In this document: positions 36,123 through 46,923 of the stretch, piece by piece
Layout: the number at the start of each line of letters is the position of its first letter
Numbering within the stretch: the stretch's first letter is position 1
Program-made: the position numbers and the translations under genes
The notes under the pieces: model-generated
Databases searched by the model: none
Told to the model about the DNA's origin: nothing
Seen by the model: only the letters and a program-made list of their open reading frames with translations
Source: Peribacillus sp. ACCC06369
GTDB taxonomy: Bacteria > Bacillota > Bacilli > Bacillales > DSM-1321
Assembly (NCBI RefSeq): GCF_030348945.1
Contig: NZ_JAUCEN010000002.1
Span: 1,612,001 to 1,676,000, forward strand
DNA: 64,000 nt
Direction of reading: 5' to 3'

Positions 36123-38035
36123 ATGCAATCCATAACAAGCGGTCAAACCGTATCTTCACCCGTTGAAATGCATGGAACTGCAAGTTTGAAAAACGGGCAA
36201 ATCCTTTTCGGCAAAGTGAATAAGGTTTCTCCTAACCAGACGGCCGAGGTACAGATTGGCCATCAAAAAATGATTGCCACTCTCGATATCCCGCTTCGGA
36301 CAGGTGAAAGGTATTGGTTTCAAGTACAGCAGACAAATGAGGGGAAGGTCGTGTTAAAAGCGTTAGATCCCCTGAATTTGAACTATTCCAGCTTAAAGGG
36401 AACAGCTGCACAATTAACCGCTCATCTCGGCATGACGCACGAACCGGCCGCAGCGAAGCTTGCCGAATATCTCCTGAAAAATCGTCTCCCGATAACCAAG
36501 GAAACTTTTCAGTCCGCTTTGCAATGGCTAAAAGCTGCTGATGCTGAAGAAGTTGGTCTGCCAGTCATAAAAACAATGTTCGTTCAGCAATTGCCTTTTG
36601 TAAAAGAAGTATTTTATGCATTATTTGCACAGGCTAAAGGCGAACCTTTCCACAAACTGCTCAGTGGCCTTAAACAGCTACTGCAGGGTTGGGGTTCGGA
36701 AACGAGGACGGCTTGGAGGTATTGGATTCCTTGCATGTTGCCAGAAAGAACCAGCTACAACAAATCGGTTTGCAAAAGCTAGTTACCGCTTGGCTGGATT
36801 CCGATTCAACACCCGTAATGAAATCCGGCGCATTTTCCCTGCTTCAAAAAACGGGTTTTGTTCCAAAGGGAATAACGGAATCTGTTTTTCTGGAGGATTT
36901 AATTTATGGAGCTGAGGCGAGGTCCAGTATTCCAGAAAATTCAGCGATTGAAAAATTACACCAAGGATTGCAATTGCTTTCCAAGGTGAAAATCGGAGCA
37001 TTTGGTAAAGTTGAAGATATAGAATTGAATATAAATCGCATATTGAACGGACTTGATCATGAAGGGGCAAAAATGAGACCTGATATCCAATCGATTCAGA
37101 AAATAAACATTTCTGCAGAAAAACTTTCTCTTCTTGCCTTTCGTTTGCTTGAGAGTACTTTTACAGAAGCAACGGCAGAAATAAAGGGAGTAGGCGGAAA
37201 AATAGTAGTGGATGACCTTTTAGGCTATTTGAATAAGGATACAGAGCAGGTGGTTAAGTCGAAGGGTATGGTGGCTGAATTGCTTTTTCAGTCGCTTAAA
37301 CAGCTTCCTGAGGCTCTATCCGTCATGGGTAATGAGAAACTGGCCCTTGCACATGTATTGGATGCTGAGTTTCAAACAATCGATTTCACAAATGGGCCAT
37401 CAGTTGCACACCAACTTAAAGAATGGACCAAGATCCTTGGTCTTCAGCTGGAACATGCACTCATTAATCGTTCTGGAGATGATATGTCGGAGTTCTCGAA
37501 GGATTTAGAGACACTTAAACCACTGCTGCTTAAATTGCTGAATGAGCAAATTCCGGGAGCCATAAAGGAGATGGCAGAACAAATCCTTAATCGGATTACT
37601 GCTCAACAGATCCTTTCACAGGAAAATGGGCCGATTCAGAATTTGCTCCTTACACTTCCGCTTAATCTGGGATCTACACAAACGGACCTAACATTACAAT
37701 GGAGCGGAAGGAAAACAAAAGATGGCAAGATAGACCCGAATTACTGCCGAGTCCTATTTTATTTAGAACTAGAACGCCTTAAAGAGGTGGTCATCGACAT
37801 GCAGGTTCAAAATCGAATCATAAAAGTGACTGTCATTAATGGGTATGGTGCAGTCCTTGAAGAGGCAGTTGATCAATATCTAGACCTCCTGAGAGAGAAT
37901 CTGGAAAAAATGGATTACAAATTATCAGGGGTTTCCTTTGTAAACCCCGTGAATGGAAAAGAGAGGGACAAGGGTTTGAAATCCGTTCCTTTTTCAGAAA
38001 CAGGTCCATATAGTGGAGTGGATATTCGAATATGA
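36123..38035 (+). pseudogene. ylqG: FliK-like protein YlqG, interrupted by one frameshift
   Basis: Two overlapping open frames (36123-36782 and, from about 36674, to 38035) read as one protein if one base is added near the GGGG run at 36691-36694. The joined frame would be 637 residues: ...LKQLLQGWG then FGNEDGLEVLD.... The C-terminal part (about 545-610; LERLKEVVIDMQVQN, IIKVTVINGYG, LLRENLEKMDYKLSGV) resembles the hook-length control domain of FliK. It is followed by the FlhB-C-like ylqH. ATG 36123 has GGAGGA 6 bases upstream. Either a true frameshift mutation or a homopolymer sequencing error; no canonical slippery heptamer was found. Function of intact YlqG is unknown. Confidence 0.75.
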
Positions 38036-38304
38036 AAAATGATAGACGAAAAGAAGCGATTGCTTTAAAGTATGATCAAACGACATCAAAGGCTCCCGTC
38101 ATATTGGCGAAAGGGAAAGGTAAAACGGCTGAAAATATTCTGGAAAAGGCTATGAAACTGGATATACCGGTCCAAAAGGACGGATCGCTTGCTGCACTTT
38201 TAGGTCAATTAGATATAAATCAAACAATTCCCGAAGAATTGTACGGAGCTGTTGCTGAGGTATTTGCATTCATTTATAAAGTTGACAAGGACATGAATCG
38301 GTAG
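38032..38304 (+). CDS. ylqH: FlhB C-terminal-domain homologue YlqH
   Basis: 90-residue protein resembling only the cytoplasmic C-terminal domain of the flagellar export switch FlhB: AIALKYD, APVILAKGKG, KTAENILEKA, DIPVQKDGSLAALL, and QTIPEELYGAVAEVFAFIY. There is no membrane part. Where FlhB has the autocleaving NPTH motif, this protein has RRKE, so it should not self-cleave. It overlaps the end of the FliK-like ylqG by 4 bases. The pair parallels the FliK-FlhB substrate-specificity switch, but a role in flagella is only inference. A strong terminator follows. Confidence 0.85.
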   Translation: MKNDRRKEAIALKYDQTTSKAPVILAKGKGKTAENILEKAMKLDIPVQKDGSLAALLGQLDINQTIPEELYGAVAEVFAFIYKVDKDMNR

Positions 38305-38410
38305 GAGACTGATTATTTAATTTCACTAAAGAGATTCATGTTGGTTCATGTAGAATTTTAGGGAAAACAATAACGAATTTTCATTATATTAAAAAAATAC
38401 TAAACTATCA

Positions 38411-38448
38411 GCAAAAGGACAAAGCCACAGCTTTGTCCTTTTGCTTTT
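38411..38448 (+). terminator. Strong terminator after ylqH
   Basis: Perfect 15-bp stem GCAAAAGGACAAAGC / GCTTTGTCCTTTTGC with a 4-base loop (CACA), followed by TTTT. The 106 bases between ylqH and this hairpin are A/T-rich and show nothing else. Confidence 0.85.
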
Positions 38449-38505
38449 CCTATGAATCAACACAATGGAAACCCAAATTTTTCATGAAAGGATGTCTGGA
38501 TTAAA

Positions 38506-38598
38506 ATGGCGATAAAGGCTTTGATAGGAGGTGTTTTTACTAGTCTTATAACTGGAATGGCTTTTGTTGTAATAGAAGTTCAGAAACAAAATAGATGA
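38506..38598 (+). CDS. Possible 30-residue membrane peptide
   Basis: Short frame ATG 38506 to TGA 38598: MAIKALIGGVFTSLITGMAF followed by VVIEVQKQNR. One hydrophobic helix (about 4-25) with a positive residue before it and a polar, basic tail, a plausible single-pass peptide. GAAAGGA at 38486-38492 is a good Shine-Dalgarno sequence but spaced about 13 bases away. It lies alone between the ylqH terminator and the sucC promoter. I do not recognise it; it may be chance. Confidence 0.35.
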   Translation: MAIKALIGGVFTSLITGMAFVVIEVQKQNR

Positions 38599-38644
38599 TT
38601 TTTCATAAGAAAAAACACAACGGCGAAGAAAGTTTTTCCCACTT

Positions 38645-38673
38645 TATACAAGGTTGTGGAAGTATATTATAAT
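38645..38673 (+). promoter_or_regulatory. Candidate sigma-A promoter for sucCD
   Basis: TATACA (38645-38650), 17 bases, perfect TATAAT (38668-38673). It leaves an untranslated leader of about 110 bases before sucC, which shows no obvious riboswitch. Confidence 0.5.
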
Positions 38674-38792
38674 AATATTTTAAAAATTATGTGAAAGAAA
38701 ATTATGCACGAAGGAGAATTTTGTTGTAATATAGTAGAGAAATCGCGCATTAAATTTCAAAGTTGTTTTTTAGTAGATAAGGAGGATGGGAA

Positions 38793-39953
38793 ATGAATAT
38801 CCATGAGTATCAGGGGAAAGAGATATTGCGACAATACGGGGTATCCGTTCCAAATGGCCGGGTTGCCTTTACTGTTGATGAAGCAGTGGAAGCAGCGAAG
38901 GAGTTAGGTACGGAAGTTGTTGTCGTCAAAGCTCAAATTCATGCGGGCGGCCGCGGGAAAGCCGGCGGAGTTAAGGTAGCGAAGAACCTTGATGAAGCGC
39001 GTACATATGCAGAAGAGATTCTTGGTAAGACGCTGGTGACCCATCAAACAGGACCTGCAGGCAAGGAAGTTAAGCGTTTACTTATTGAAGAAGGCTGCGA
39101 CATTACGAAGGAATATTATATCGGGCTGGTCCTTGACCGTGCTACGAACAGTGTCGTATTGATGGCTTCTGAAGAAGGCGGAACGGAAATTGAGGAAGTG
39201 GCTGAAAAGACACCAGAGAAAATTTTCAAAGAAGTAATCGATCCGGTTGTCGGCCTGACTGGCTTCCAGGCACGTAGGATTGCATTCAATATCAATATTC
39301 CGACTTCACTTATAAATAAAGCTTCCAAACTTATGGTTAACTTATATACAGCTTTCGTTGAAAAAGATTGCTCAATCGCTGAAATCAACCCATTAGTGGT
39401 AACGGGCGATGGTAATGTAATGGCGCTGGATGCTAAATTGAATTTCGATGATAATGCCATTTACCGCCATAAAGACATCGCGGAGTACCGTGATTTGGAT
39501 GAAGAGGATGCGAAAGAGATTGAAGCATCAAAACATGGCCTAAGTTACATATCGCTTGACGGAAATATCGGATGCATGGTTAATGGTGCAGGACTTGCTA
39601 TGGCAACGATGGACATCATTAAACATTATATGGGAGACCCGGCTAACTTCCTTGACGTTGGTGGCGGCGCTACTGAGGAAAAAGTAAAAGAGGCTTTCAA
39701 AATCATCCTATCCGATCAAAATGTTAAAGGCATCTTCGTTAACATCTTCGGAGGAATCATGAAATGTGACATCATCGCTGCAGGCGTAGTATCTGCTGCT
39801 AAAGAGCTTGGCCTGGATGTCCCTCTTGTTGTTCGTCTTGAAGGAACGAATGTGGACCTTGGTAAAAAGATTCTAAAAGAGTCAGGTTTAAATATTACGG
39901 CTGCTGAATCAATGGCAGATGGAGCACAAAAAATAGTATCACTTGTAGGATAA
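38793..39953 (+). CDS. sucC: Succinate-CoA ligase (ADP-forming) subunit beta
   Basis: Beta chain of succinyl-CoA synthetase in the TCA cycle, carrying the ATP-grasp nucleotide site and succinate site. 386 residues, starting [32 protein letters not shown] is the ATP-grasp loop, and [11 protein letters not shown] and [11 protein letters not shown] lie in the C-terminal CoA-ligase-like domain. AAGGAGGATGGG precedes the start. sucD follows 18 bases later. Confidence 0.97.
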   Translation: MNIHEYQGKEILRQYGVSVPNGRVAFTVDEAVEAAKELGTEVVVVKAQIHAGGRGKAGGVKVAKNLDEARTYAEEILGKTLVTHQTGPAGKEVKRLLIEEGCDITKEYYIGLVLDRATNSVVLMASEEGGTEIEEVAEKTPEKIFKEVIDPVVGLTGFQARRIAFNINIPTSLINKASKLMVNLYTAFVEKDCSIAEINPLVVTGDGNVMALDAKLNFDDNAIYRHKDIAEYRDLDEEDAKEIEASKHGLSYISLDGNIGCMVNGAGLAMATMDIIKHYMGDPANFLDVGGGATEEKVKEAFKIILSDQNVKGIFVNIFGGIMKCDIIAAGVVSAAKELGLDVPLVVRLEGTNVDLGKKILKESGLNITAAESMADGAQKIVSLVG

Positions 39954-39971
39954 TAGGCAGGGGGGAACATT

Positions 39972-40874
39972 ATGAGCGTTTATATTAATAAAGATACGAA
40001 AGTGATCGTTCAGGGAATCACTGGTTCAACAGCATTATTTCATACAAAACAAATGTTGGAATACGGCACGAAAATCGTTGGAGGCGTCACTCCGGGTAAA
40101 GGCGGAACAGAAGCGGAAGGGGTACCTGTATTCAATACAGTTTCCGAAGCTGTCAATGAAACCGGAGCGAATGCATCGGTTATCTATGTACCGGCTCCAT
40201 TTGCTGCCGATGCGATTCTAGAAGCCGTTGACGCAGAACTTGATCTTGTTATTTGTATAACTGAACATATTCCTGTCCTGGATATGGTCAAGGTGAAGCG
40301 ATACATGGAAGGTAAAAAAACTCGCTTGATCGGACCTAACTGCCCGGGTGTCATTAGTCCGGAAGAGTGTAAGATTGGTATCATGCCAGGATATATCCAC
40401 AAAAAAGGCCATGTAGGTGTAGTTTCACGTTCTGGAACTTTAACGTACGAAGCCGTTCACCAATTATCGCAAGCAGGAATTGGGCAATCATCGGCTGTCG
40501 GTATCGGTGGAGATCCCGTTAATGGAACCGACTTCATCGATGTACTGAAAGCGTTCAATGAAGATCCGGAAACACATGCGGTGATCATGATCGGGGAAAT
40601 CGGCGGAACGGCAGAAGAAGAAGCAGCTATCTGGGTGAAAGAAAATATGACTAAGCCAGTTGTTGGTTTCATTGGTGGCCGTACGGCTCCAGCCGGTAAA
40701 CGCATGGGACATGCTGGTGCCATTATCTCTGGAGGAAAAGGGACAGCTGACGAGAAAATCCGCGTAATGAACGAATGTGGAATTAAAGTTGCTGAGACTC
40801 CATCCGTAATGGGTGAAACTTTGATTTCCGTTCTAAAAGAAAAAGATATTTACGAACCTTGTAAAACCCATTGA
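39972..40874 (+). CDS. sucD: Succinate-CoA ligase subunit alpha
   Basis: Alpha chain, binding CoA and carrying the phosphohistidine intermediate. 300 residues. [13 protein letters not shown] is the CoA-binding start, GPNCPGVI is conserved, and the active-site histidine lies in [15 protein letters not shown] (about residue 246). The sucC-sucD unit ends in a terminator. Confidence 0.97.
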   Translation: MSVYINKDTKVIVQGITGSTALFHTKQMLEYGTKIVGGVTPGKGGTEAEGVPVFNTVSEAVNETGANASVIYVPAPFAADAILEAVDAELDLVICITEHIPVLDMVKVKRYMEGKKTRLIGPNCPGVISPEECKIGIMPGYIHKKGHVGVVSRSGTLTYEAVHQLSQAGIGQSSAVGIGGDPVNGTDFIDVLKAFNEDPETHAVIMIGEIGGTAEEEAAIWVKENMTKPVVGFIGGRTAPAGKRMGHAGAIISGGKGTADEKIRVMNECGIKVAETPSVMGETLISVLKEKDIYEPCKTH

Positions 40875-40883
40875 TTTAAGTTG

Positions 40884-40917
40884 GGCCGACCTGTTTTTTT
40901 GGGTCGGTCTTTATTTC
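40884..40917 (+). terminator. Terminator after sucD
   Basis: GGCCGACC / GGTCGGTC stem (one G-T pair) with a T-rich loop, followed by TTTATTT. The T-rich loop means the reverse direction is A-rich. Confidence 0.7.
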
Positions 40918-41005
40918 CCTCCAATATCCTCGGTAACACATTTCGTTTACCCAGTCCATCACAATCAACCTACTTTTAAAAATATCCGATTAGGGGCGTT
41001 TCCAA

Positions 41006-41872
41006 TTGAATAAAATTGAAAAGTTAATCCATCTCCATCATTGTCGCGGAGCAGGATGGAAAACAATCCAAAAAATCATGTCCAATGACCCATCACTATC
41101 TTCCCTCTTTACAACAAACCACATTGAATGGGTGAAAATGCTTCCTATCCCTTCAAATAAGCTCAACCTTTTTCTCAAAGATTTATATTCACTCAATGTC
41201 ATCGATAAACTTAAACTTTACGAAGATAGTCAAATTCATTGTTTGACCATCTTCGATGATGATTACCCATTTTTGCTGAAGCAAATATTCGATCCTCCGT
41301 GGGTTCTTTATTTTAAGGGCGATAAGAAGCTTCTAGCGAGGAGGAATACCTTAGGTGTTGTTGGGACACGTAAGCCAACCTCGTATGGACTGGGGGCCTT
41401 AAAAACGATTCTGTTACCCCTTGTAAAGAAAGAATTCGTGATCATAAGTGGGGTGGCGGCAGGAATCGACGCAGAGTCACATAAGATAACTTTGGAGGAA
41501 GGCGGAGATACGATTGGGGTTTTAGGAGGAGGGCTTTTGCAAATATATCCTAAATCCAATATTTCCCTTGCTGAGGAAATCAGCGATAGAGGGTTACTTA
41601 TATCTGAGACTCCACCGGAAATGATAGCGAAACCCTGGATGTTTCCGCTTAGGAATCGAATCATCAGTGGATTATCACAGGGCGTATTCGTAGTCGAGGC
41701 AAAAGAAAAAAGCGGTTCCCTCATTACGGCACAAGCTGCTTTGGAACACGGCAGGGAGGTATTTGCGCTTCCTGGTAACGTAACGAGTCCCGAATCACTA
41801 GGGACCAATCAATTGATTCAGGATGGTGCAAAACTTGTTTTGAGTTCTAAGCAGATTGAAGAAGAATTTTGA
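41006..41872 (+). CDS. dprA: DNA-processing protein DprA (Smf)
   Basis: Rossmann-fold protein that binds incoming single-stranded DNA and loads RecA during natural transformation. 288 residues, slightly shorter than B. subtilis. Family motifs are GVVGTRKPTSYG, VIISGVAAGIDAESHK, GVLGGGLLQIYP, FPLRNRIISGLSQGV and EKSGSLITAQAALEHGREVFALPG. The start is TTG 41006 with TAGGGGCG upstream; no better ATG is in frame. The N-terminal helical part is diverged. Conserved position between sucCD and topA. Confidence 0.93.
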   Translation: MNKIEKLIHLHHCRGAGWKTIQKIMSNDPSLSSLFTTNHIEWVKMLPIPSNKLNLFLKDLYSLNVIDKLKLYEDSQIHCLTIFDDDYPFLLKQIFDPPWVLYFKGDKKLLARRNTLGVVGTRKPTSYGLGALKTILLPLVKKEFVIISGVAAGIDAESHKITLEEGGDTIGVLGGGLLQIYPKSNISLAEEISDRGLLISETPPEMIAKPWMFPLRNRIISGLSQGVFVVEAKEKSGSLITAQAALEHGREVFALPGNVTSPESLGTNQLIQDGAKLVLSSKQIEEEF

Positions 41873-42068
41873 ACGATATAATATAGAAGATAGACGGAGA
41901 ATCAAATGAAAAAAATAGAAAAATAAGGTATTATTTTAGTGAGATGGGTTGAAATATTAGACAAAAAGGTTGAAAATATTGTAAAACTGTTATAAGTTTT
42001 GCAAATGCACCTCTTGTCAAATTCCCTATAAATAAATAAATCAGCATGCTTTGAAAAGTAAAGAGGTG

Positions 42069-42098
42069 TTGACAAATGATTTTTGAATGATTAATAAT
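42069..42098 (+). promoter_or_regulatory. Sigma-A promoter for topA
   Basis: Perfect TTGACA (42069-42074), 18 bases, AATAAT (42093-42098), 40 bases before the topA ATG. Confidence 0.65.
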
Positions 42099-42138
42099 AG
42101 TGAAGATTTATATTACCTCTTTGAGGAGGATTTATTGG

Positions 42139-44214
42139 ATGTCAGAATACTTAGTGATTGTGGAATCGCCCGCAAAGGCGAAAACAATAGAACGTTACTT
42201 GGGAAAAAAATATAAAGTAAAGGCTTCCATGGGGCATGTGCGCGATTTGCCTAAAAGTCAAATGGGTGTCGATGTTGAACATGAATATGAACCTAAATAT
42301 ATAACTATCCGCGGCAAAGGCCCGGTTTTAAAAGAATTGAAAACCGCTGCAAAAAAAGCGAAAAAAATCTATCTCGCGGCTGACCCCGACAGAGAAGGGG
42401 AAGCCATTGCCTGGCATTTGGCTCACAGTCTCGATGTTGACATTAATTCAGATTGCCGCGTGGTATTCAACGAGATCACGAAAGAGGCAATCAAAGAATC
42501 ATTTAAATCACCGAGGCCAATAAATATGAAATTGGTTGATGCCCAGCAGGCAAGAAGGGTCTTGGATCGTTTGGTCGGATACAATATCAGCCCGCTTTTA
42601 TGGAAAAAAGTGAAAAAAGGCTTAAGTGCAGGCCGGGTCCAATCGGTCGCTGTACGGATGATCATAGACCGGGAGAAAGAGATCAAAGATTTTATCCCAG
42701 AGGAGTATTGGACAATCAAGGCGGATTTTGTAAAAGGAAAAGAACAGTTTGAAGGTTCCTTTTTCAGCCTGGGTGGCGAGCGGAAGGAATTAAATACAGA
42801 AGAGGATGTAAAAAAAGTACTCGCTTCTTTAAATGGTGGCGAATTTACGATAGGGGCTGTGGCTAAAAAGGAAAGAAGACGTAATCCGGCTGCACCTTTT
42901 ACAACTTCTTCCCTGCAACAAGAAGCGGCTCGTAAATTAAATTTCCGTGCAAAGAAAACCATGATGCTCGCTCAGCAGCTTTATGAGGGAATCGAGCTTG
43001 GAAAGGAAGGTACAGTCGGGTTAATCACTTATATGAGAACCGATTCGACCCGGATTTCCGATGTTGCGAAACAGGAAGCCCATACCTTCATTCAAAATAG
43101 TTACGGAGAAGAATATGTTCAGGTTGAACAGCGCAAGGAGAAAAAACAGACTAATGCTCAGGACGCCCATGAAGCGGTTAGACCAACAAGCACATTGCGT
43201 GAACCGGGTATAGTCAAGGAGTTCTTATCCAGAGATCAATTCCGTCTTTATAAATTGATTTGGGAACGATTCGTTTCTAGTCAAATGTCTTCGGCGGTCA
43301 TGGATACGATGAGCATCGACCTGCATAACGGGGATGTCATCTTCAGGGCCAATGGTTCAAAAATTAAATTTCCGGGCTTCATGAAGGTATATGTTGAAGG
43401 GTCCGATGACTCAGTGGAAGAAAAGGAAAATGCTTTACCGGATGTGAAAAAAGGAGATCAATTCTTTTCAAAAGATGTCGAGCCGAAGCAGCATTTCACT
43501 CAGCCTCCGCCCCGATATACTGAAGCCCGTCTTGTCAAAACGCTAGAGGAACTGGGAATAGGCCGTCCTTCTACATATGCTCCTACCTTGGATACGATTC
43601 AAAAACGGGGCTATGTTACCTTGGATAATAAACGGTTCATCCCTACTGAGCTTGGTGAGATCGTTCTTGAATTAATACGTGAGTTCTTCCCGGATATTCT
43701 TGATGCAGAGTTCACTGCCAAGATGGAACAGGAGTTTGATAGCGTCGAAGAGGGCAGTATCGAATGGATAAAGGTCATCGATGAATTTTATAAAGAATTT
43801 GCCGTTCATTTGGCTAAAGCCGAAGTCGAAATGGAGAAAATAGAAATTAAAGATGAGCCTGCTGGTGAAGATTGCTTGGAATGCGGACATGAGATGGTCT
43901 ATAAGATGGGGCGTTATGGAAAGTTCATGGCATGCAGTAATTTCCCGGATTGCCGTAACACAAAACCAATCGTTAAAGAAATCGGTGTCAAATGCCCGAA
44001 ATGTAAAGAAGGAAACATCATTGAAAGGAAAAGTAAAAAACGCCGCATATTTTACGGGTGTGATACCTACCCTGGATGTGACTTCATTTCTTGGGATAAG
44101 CCGCTTCCACGGAGTTGTCCAAAATGTGAAGGTACACTTGTTGAGAAAAAACTCAAAAAAGGCGTCCAGGTTCAGTGCATGGATTGTGATTTCAAAGAAA
44201 CGCCTCAAGCATAG
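42139..44214 (+). CDS. topA: DNA topoisomerase I
   Basis: Type IA topoisomerase relaxing negative supercoils. 691 residues, the Bacillus length. N-terminal Toprim domain ([33 protein letters not shown] with acidic metal-binding residues). Active-site tyrosine in [12 protein letters not shown], about residue 297. Three C-terminal four-cysteine zinc fingers (about 577-690; CLECG...CSNFPDC, CPKCKEG...CDTYPGC, CPKCEG...CMDC). Start ATG 42139 follows GAGGAGGA; an upstream in-frame opening (42100) does not match the family. Confidence 0.97.
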   Translation: MSEYLVIVESPAKAKTIERYLGKKYKVKASMGHVRDLPKSQMGVDVEHEYEPKYITIRGKGPVLKELKTAAKKAKKIYLAADPDREGEAIAWHLAHSLDVDINSDCRVVFNEITKEAIKESFKSPRPINMKLVDAQQARRVLDRLVGYNISPLLWKKVKKGLSAGRVQSVAVRMIIDREKEIKDFIPEEYWTIKADFVKGKEQFEGSFFSLGGERKELNTEEDVKKVLASLNGGEFTIGAVAKKERRRNPAAPFTTSSLQQEAARKLNFRAKKTMMLAQQLYEGIELGKEGTVGLITYMRTDSTRISDVAKQEAHTFIQNSYGEEYVQVEQRKEKKQTNAQDAHEAVRPTSTLREPGIVKEFLSRDQFRLYKLIWERFVSSQMSSAVMDTMSIDLHNGDVIFRANGSKIKFPGFMKVYVEGSDDSVEEKENALPDVKKGDQFFSKDVEPKQHFTQPPPRYTEARLVKTLEELGIGRPSTYAPTLDTIQKRGYVTLDNKRFIPTELGEIVLELIREFFPDILDAEFTAKMEQEFDSVEEGSIEWIKVIDEFYKEFAVHLAKAEVEMEKIEIKDEPAGEDCLECGHEMVYKMGRYGKFMACSNFPDCRNTKPIVKEIGVKCPKCKEGNIIERKSKKRRIFYGCDTYPGCDFISWDKPLPRSCPKCEGTLVEKKLKKGVQVQCMDCDFKETPQA

Positions 44215-44273
44215 AAAAGACCGTGAATTCGTTTACTTTCCTTATTTACAAGTGAGAAATCCTAATATGAATG

Positions 44274-44298
44274 AACTCGGCATCTGCCGAGTTTCTTT
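44274..44298 (+). terminator. Terminator after topA
   Basis: AACTCGG / CCGAGTT stem (extendable by CA/TG) and tail TTTCTTT, 60 bases after the topA stop. Confidence 0.7.
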
Positions 44299-44404
44299 AT
44301 GTTCGGGGAAGTGTGATATCATGATAATGAGTGGAATTACTTCTAAGAAGAAAATGGATAAAGCTTGAAACTTTTTTATTTGGGCCATGTGATGTAAAAT
44401 TCAG

Positions 44405-44434
44405 TGGACAAGTATATTCTTTTAAAGATATAAT
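44405..44434 (+). promoter_or_regulatory. Sigma-A promoter upstream of trmFO
   Basis: TGGACA (44405-44410), 18 bases, perfect TATAAT (44429-44434). It implies a leader of about 190 bases before trmFO, containing one small hairpin (ATGCCG / CGGCAT at 44484-44500) and no recognised riboswitch. Confidence 0.65.
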
Positions 44435-44633
44435 TCCTATTTGCGTCCGTTATCCTTTTTAGAAAAGATGGATTGCAGGAAGAATGCCGGATTGCGGCAT
44501 ATGCTAAAATAATAACAGGAATGGGTATTTTGGGTATAAATACATAGATATCGTTAAAAATGAAACTTTTATGAAAGCAATTTTAATGATAAATGATCCT
44601 GTCTTATCATATCTATACATGGAGGTTCGAAAA

Positions 44634-45941
44634 ATGAAAGAAACAAAAGTAAGTGTAATCGGTGCTGGGCTTGCTGGAAGTGAAGCGGCGTGGCAGTTAG
44701 CTAAAAGAGGAATTAAAGTCGATCTATACGAAATGCGCCCGGTAAAACAAACGCCAGCCCATCATACCGATAAATTCGCTGAACTTGTTTGTTCCAATTC
44801 ACTTCGGGCAAATACGTTAACAAATGCAGTTGGTGTATTAAAAGAAGAAATGCGTATACTTGATTCGGTCATCATGTCCGCAGCAGATGCTTGCGCTGTG
44901 CCGGCTGGGGGTGCTTTAGCTGTTGATCGCCATGAATTTGCCGGACTAGTGACGGAAAAGGTCAAAAATCACCCAAATGTAACGGTCATTAATGAGGAAG
45001 TGACGGAAATTCCGGATGGTCCTACGGTCATTGCAACCGGTCCGCTTACAAGCCAGTCACTTTCGGACAGCTTAAAGCAAATCATGGATGAAGAATACTT
45101 GTATTTCTACGATGCTGCCGCTCCAATTCTTGAAAAAGACAGCATCAACATGGATAAAGTATATTTGAAATCCCGCTATGATAAAGGGGAAGCCGCTTAT
45201 TTGAACTGTCCGATGACGGAAGAGGAGTTTGACCGCTTTTATGAAGCATTGATTGCCGCTGAAACAGTCCCACTTAAAGAATTTGAAAAAGAAATCTTTT
45301 TTGAAGGTTGCATGCCGATTGAAGTGATGGCCTCACGTGGGAAGAAAACGATGTTATTTGGTCCATTGAAACCTGTTGGATTGGAAGATCCGAAAACAGG
45401 AAAACGCCCTTTTGCTGTAGTTCAATTGCGCCAAGATGATGCGGCAGGAACTCTCTACAACATTGTTGGTTTTCAGACACATTTGAAATGGGGGCCCCAA
45501 AAAGATGTATTGCAGCTCATACCTGGATTGGAAAATGCGGAAATTGTACGTTATGGAGTTATGCATCGCAACACTTTCATAAACTCACCTAATGTTCTGA
45601 AGCCTACGTACCAATTCAAAAATCGGGATGATTTATTCTTTGCAGGTCAGATGACTGGCGTCGAAGGGTATGTAGAATCGGCAGCATCGGGACTAGTTGC
45701 AGGTATCAATGCTGCAAGGATCGTCCAGGGATTGGAGCCTACCATTTTCCCTGCTGAGACGACAATGGGCAGCATGGCAAGGTACATAACGTCGACAAAT
45801 GGAAAGAGTTTTCAGCCGATGAATGCCAACTTTGGATTGCTTCCAGACCTTGAAGTGAGAATCAAATCCAAAAAAGAGCGTAACGAAACACATGCTAAAC
45901 GCGCTTTGGACACAATTCAGAACTTTGTGAAAAATTTGTAA
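44634..45941 (+). CDS. trmFO: Methylenetetrahydrofolate-tRNA-(uracil(54)-C(5))-methyltransferase TrmFO (Gid)
   Basis: Folate- and FAD-dependent enzyme making ribothymidine at tRNA position 54. 435 residues, identical in length to the B. subtilis enzyme. FAD-binding [14 protein letters not shown] at the N-terminus; CSNSLRAN with the conserved cysteine; [47 protein letters not shown]. The frame opens at 44571, but ATG 44634 follows GGAGG and gives the family N-terminus. Confidence 0.96.
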   Translation: MKETKVSVIGAGLAGSEAAWQLAKRGIKVDLYEMRPVKQTPAHHTDKFAELVCSNSLRANTLTNAVGVLKEEMRILDSVIMSAADACAVPAGGALAVDRHEFAGLVTEKVKNHPNVTVINEEVTEIPDGPTVIATGPLTSQSLSDSLKQIMDEEYLYFYDAAAPILEKDSINMDKVYLKSRYDKGEAAYLNCPMTEEEFDRFYEALIAAETVPLKEFEKEIFFEGCMPIEVMASRGKKTMLFGPLKPVGLEDPKTGKRPFAVVQLRQDDAAGTLYNIVGFQTHLKWGPQKDVLQLIPGLENAEIVRYGVMHRNTFINSPNVLKPTYQFKNRDDLFFAGQMTGVEGYVESAASGLVAGINAARIVQGLEPTIFPAETTMGSMARYITSTNGKSFQPMNANFGLLPDLEVRIKSKKERNETHAKRALDTIQNFVKNL

Positions 45942-46000
45942 AATATTTGCCTGCTGTTTTAAAGTATGATACTATTTATTAGCCTTTGCGAGGTGTTTCC

Positions 46001-46903
46001 ATGATTAATCAAAAAAAGGCATTATCATCCTTCATCGAATATTTACAAATTGAAAAAAACAGTTCACATTACACCATTGAAAATTACAAACGTGATATTC
46101 AAGAATTTTTCCTGTTCCTTAACGAACAGGGCATTGCCGATATCACGTCTGTTGAATATTTTGATGTCCGGTTGTTTTTAACGAATTTATATGAGAAAAA
46201 ACTTTCTAAGCGCACTGTAGCCAGAAAGACTTCTTGCTTACGGAGCTTTTATAAATTTTTACTACGTGAAGGTGATGTGAAGGATAATCCTTTTTCTCTT
46301 GTTTCTTTACCTAAAAAGGATCAAAGACTGCCACGTTTTCTTTATGAGAAGGAAATGAAACTGTTGTTTTCTTCTTTAAAGAAAGATTCACCGATAGGAA
46401 TAAGGAACAATGCATTATTGGAATTACTTTATGCGACAGGCATTCGCGTTAGTGAATGCTGTGAGATTAAACTGCAGGATATCGATCTTTCCTTAGGTAC
46501 AGTACTGGTCCATGGAAAAGGAAAAAAAGATCGCTACGTTCCGGTTGGTAGATATGCTCAAGAAGCGATAGATTTATACATACGTACAGCCCGGATGGAA
46601 ATGACTTCGTCTGACGCCAAGGCGCATGTTTATTTATTTGTTAATTTTCGTGGAGACCCTCTTACACCTAGGGGAGTTCGCTATATATTGAATGAATTGA
46701 TTAAAAAGTCAGCCGCAGATGGAAGTCTTCATCCCCATATGCTAAGGCATTCCTTTGCTACACACCTATTGAATAATGGGGCGGACATTCGGACAGTACA
46801 GGAATTGCTTGGTCATTCTAAAATTTCATCAACGCAAGTGTATACGCATGTTACAAAAGACCAATTAAAAAAAGTCTACAATGCATCACATCCGCGGCCT
46901 TAA
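46001..46903 (+). CDS. xerC: Tyrosine recombinase XerC (CodV)
   Basis: Site-specific recombinase that, with XerD, resolves chromosome dimers at dif. 300 residues. N-terminal SAM-like DNA-binding domain (about 1-95). The catalytic domain has Arg in [10 protein letters not shown] (about 149), Lys in HGKGKKDRY, His and Arg in HPHMLRHSF (about 244-252), His in LGHS, and the Tyr nucleophile in VYTHV (about 281). ATG 46001 follows GAGGTG; upstream in-frame TTG 45986 is rejected for lack of a Shine-Dalgarno. First gene of the xerC-hslV-hslU-codY unit. Confidence 0.95.
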   Translation: MINQKKALSSFIEYLQIEKNSSHYTIENYKRDIQEFFLFLNEQGIADITSVEYFDVRLFLTNLYEKKLSKRTVARKTSCLRSFYKFLLREGDVKDNPFSLVSLPKKDQRLPRFLYEKEMKLLFSSLKKDSPIGIRNNALLELLYATGIRVSECCEIKLQDIDLSLGTVLVHGKGKKDRYVPVGRYAQEAIDLYIRTARMEMTSSDAKAHVYLFVNFRGDPLTPRGVRYILNELIKKSAADGSLHPHMLRHSFATHLLNNGADIRTVQELLGHSKISSTQVYTHVTKDQLKKVYNASHPRP

Positions 46904-46923
46904 ATGTTGAAAGGGGACACTTT

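Noticed and set aside
36689..36700. Programmed -1 frameshift in ylqG
   Set aside because: No X-XXY-YYZ slippery heptamer in the right phase and no obvious stimulatory structure; a lost base in the G-run is simpler.
36616..36915. 99-codon frame in the third frame across the ylqG junction
   Set aside because: It overlaps both ylqG parts, has no Shine-Dalgarno, and its composition is that of an out-of-frame shadow.
41876..41881. TATAAT just after dprA as a topA promoter
   Set aside because: No matching -35 at proper distance; the TTGACA-N18-AATAAT at 42069 is far better placed.
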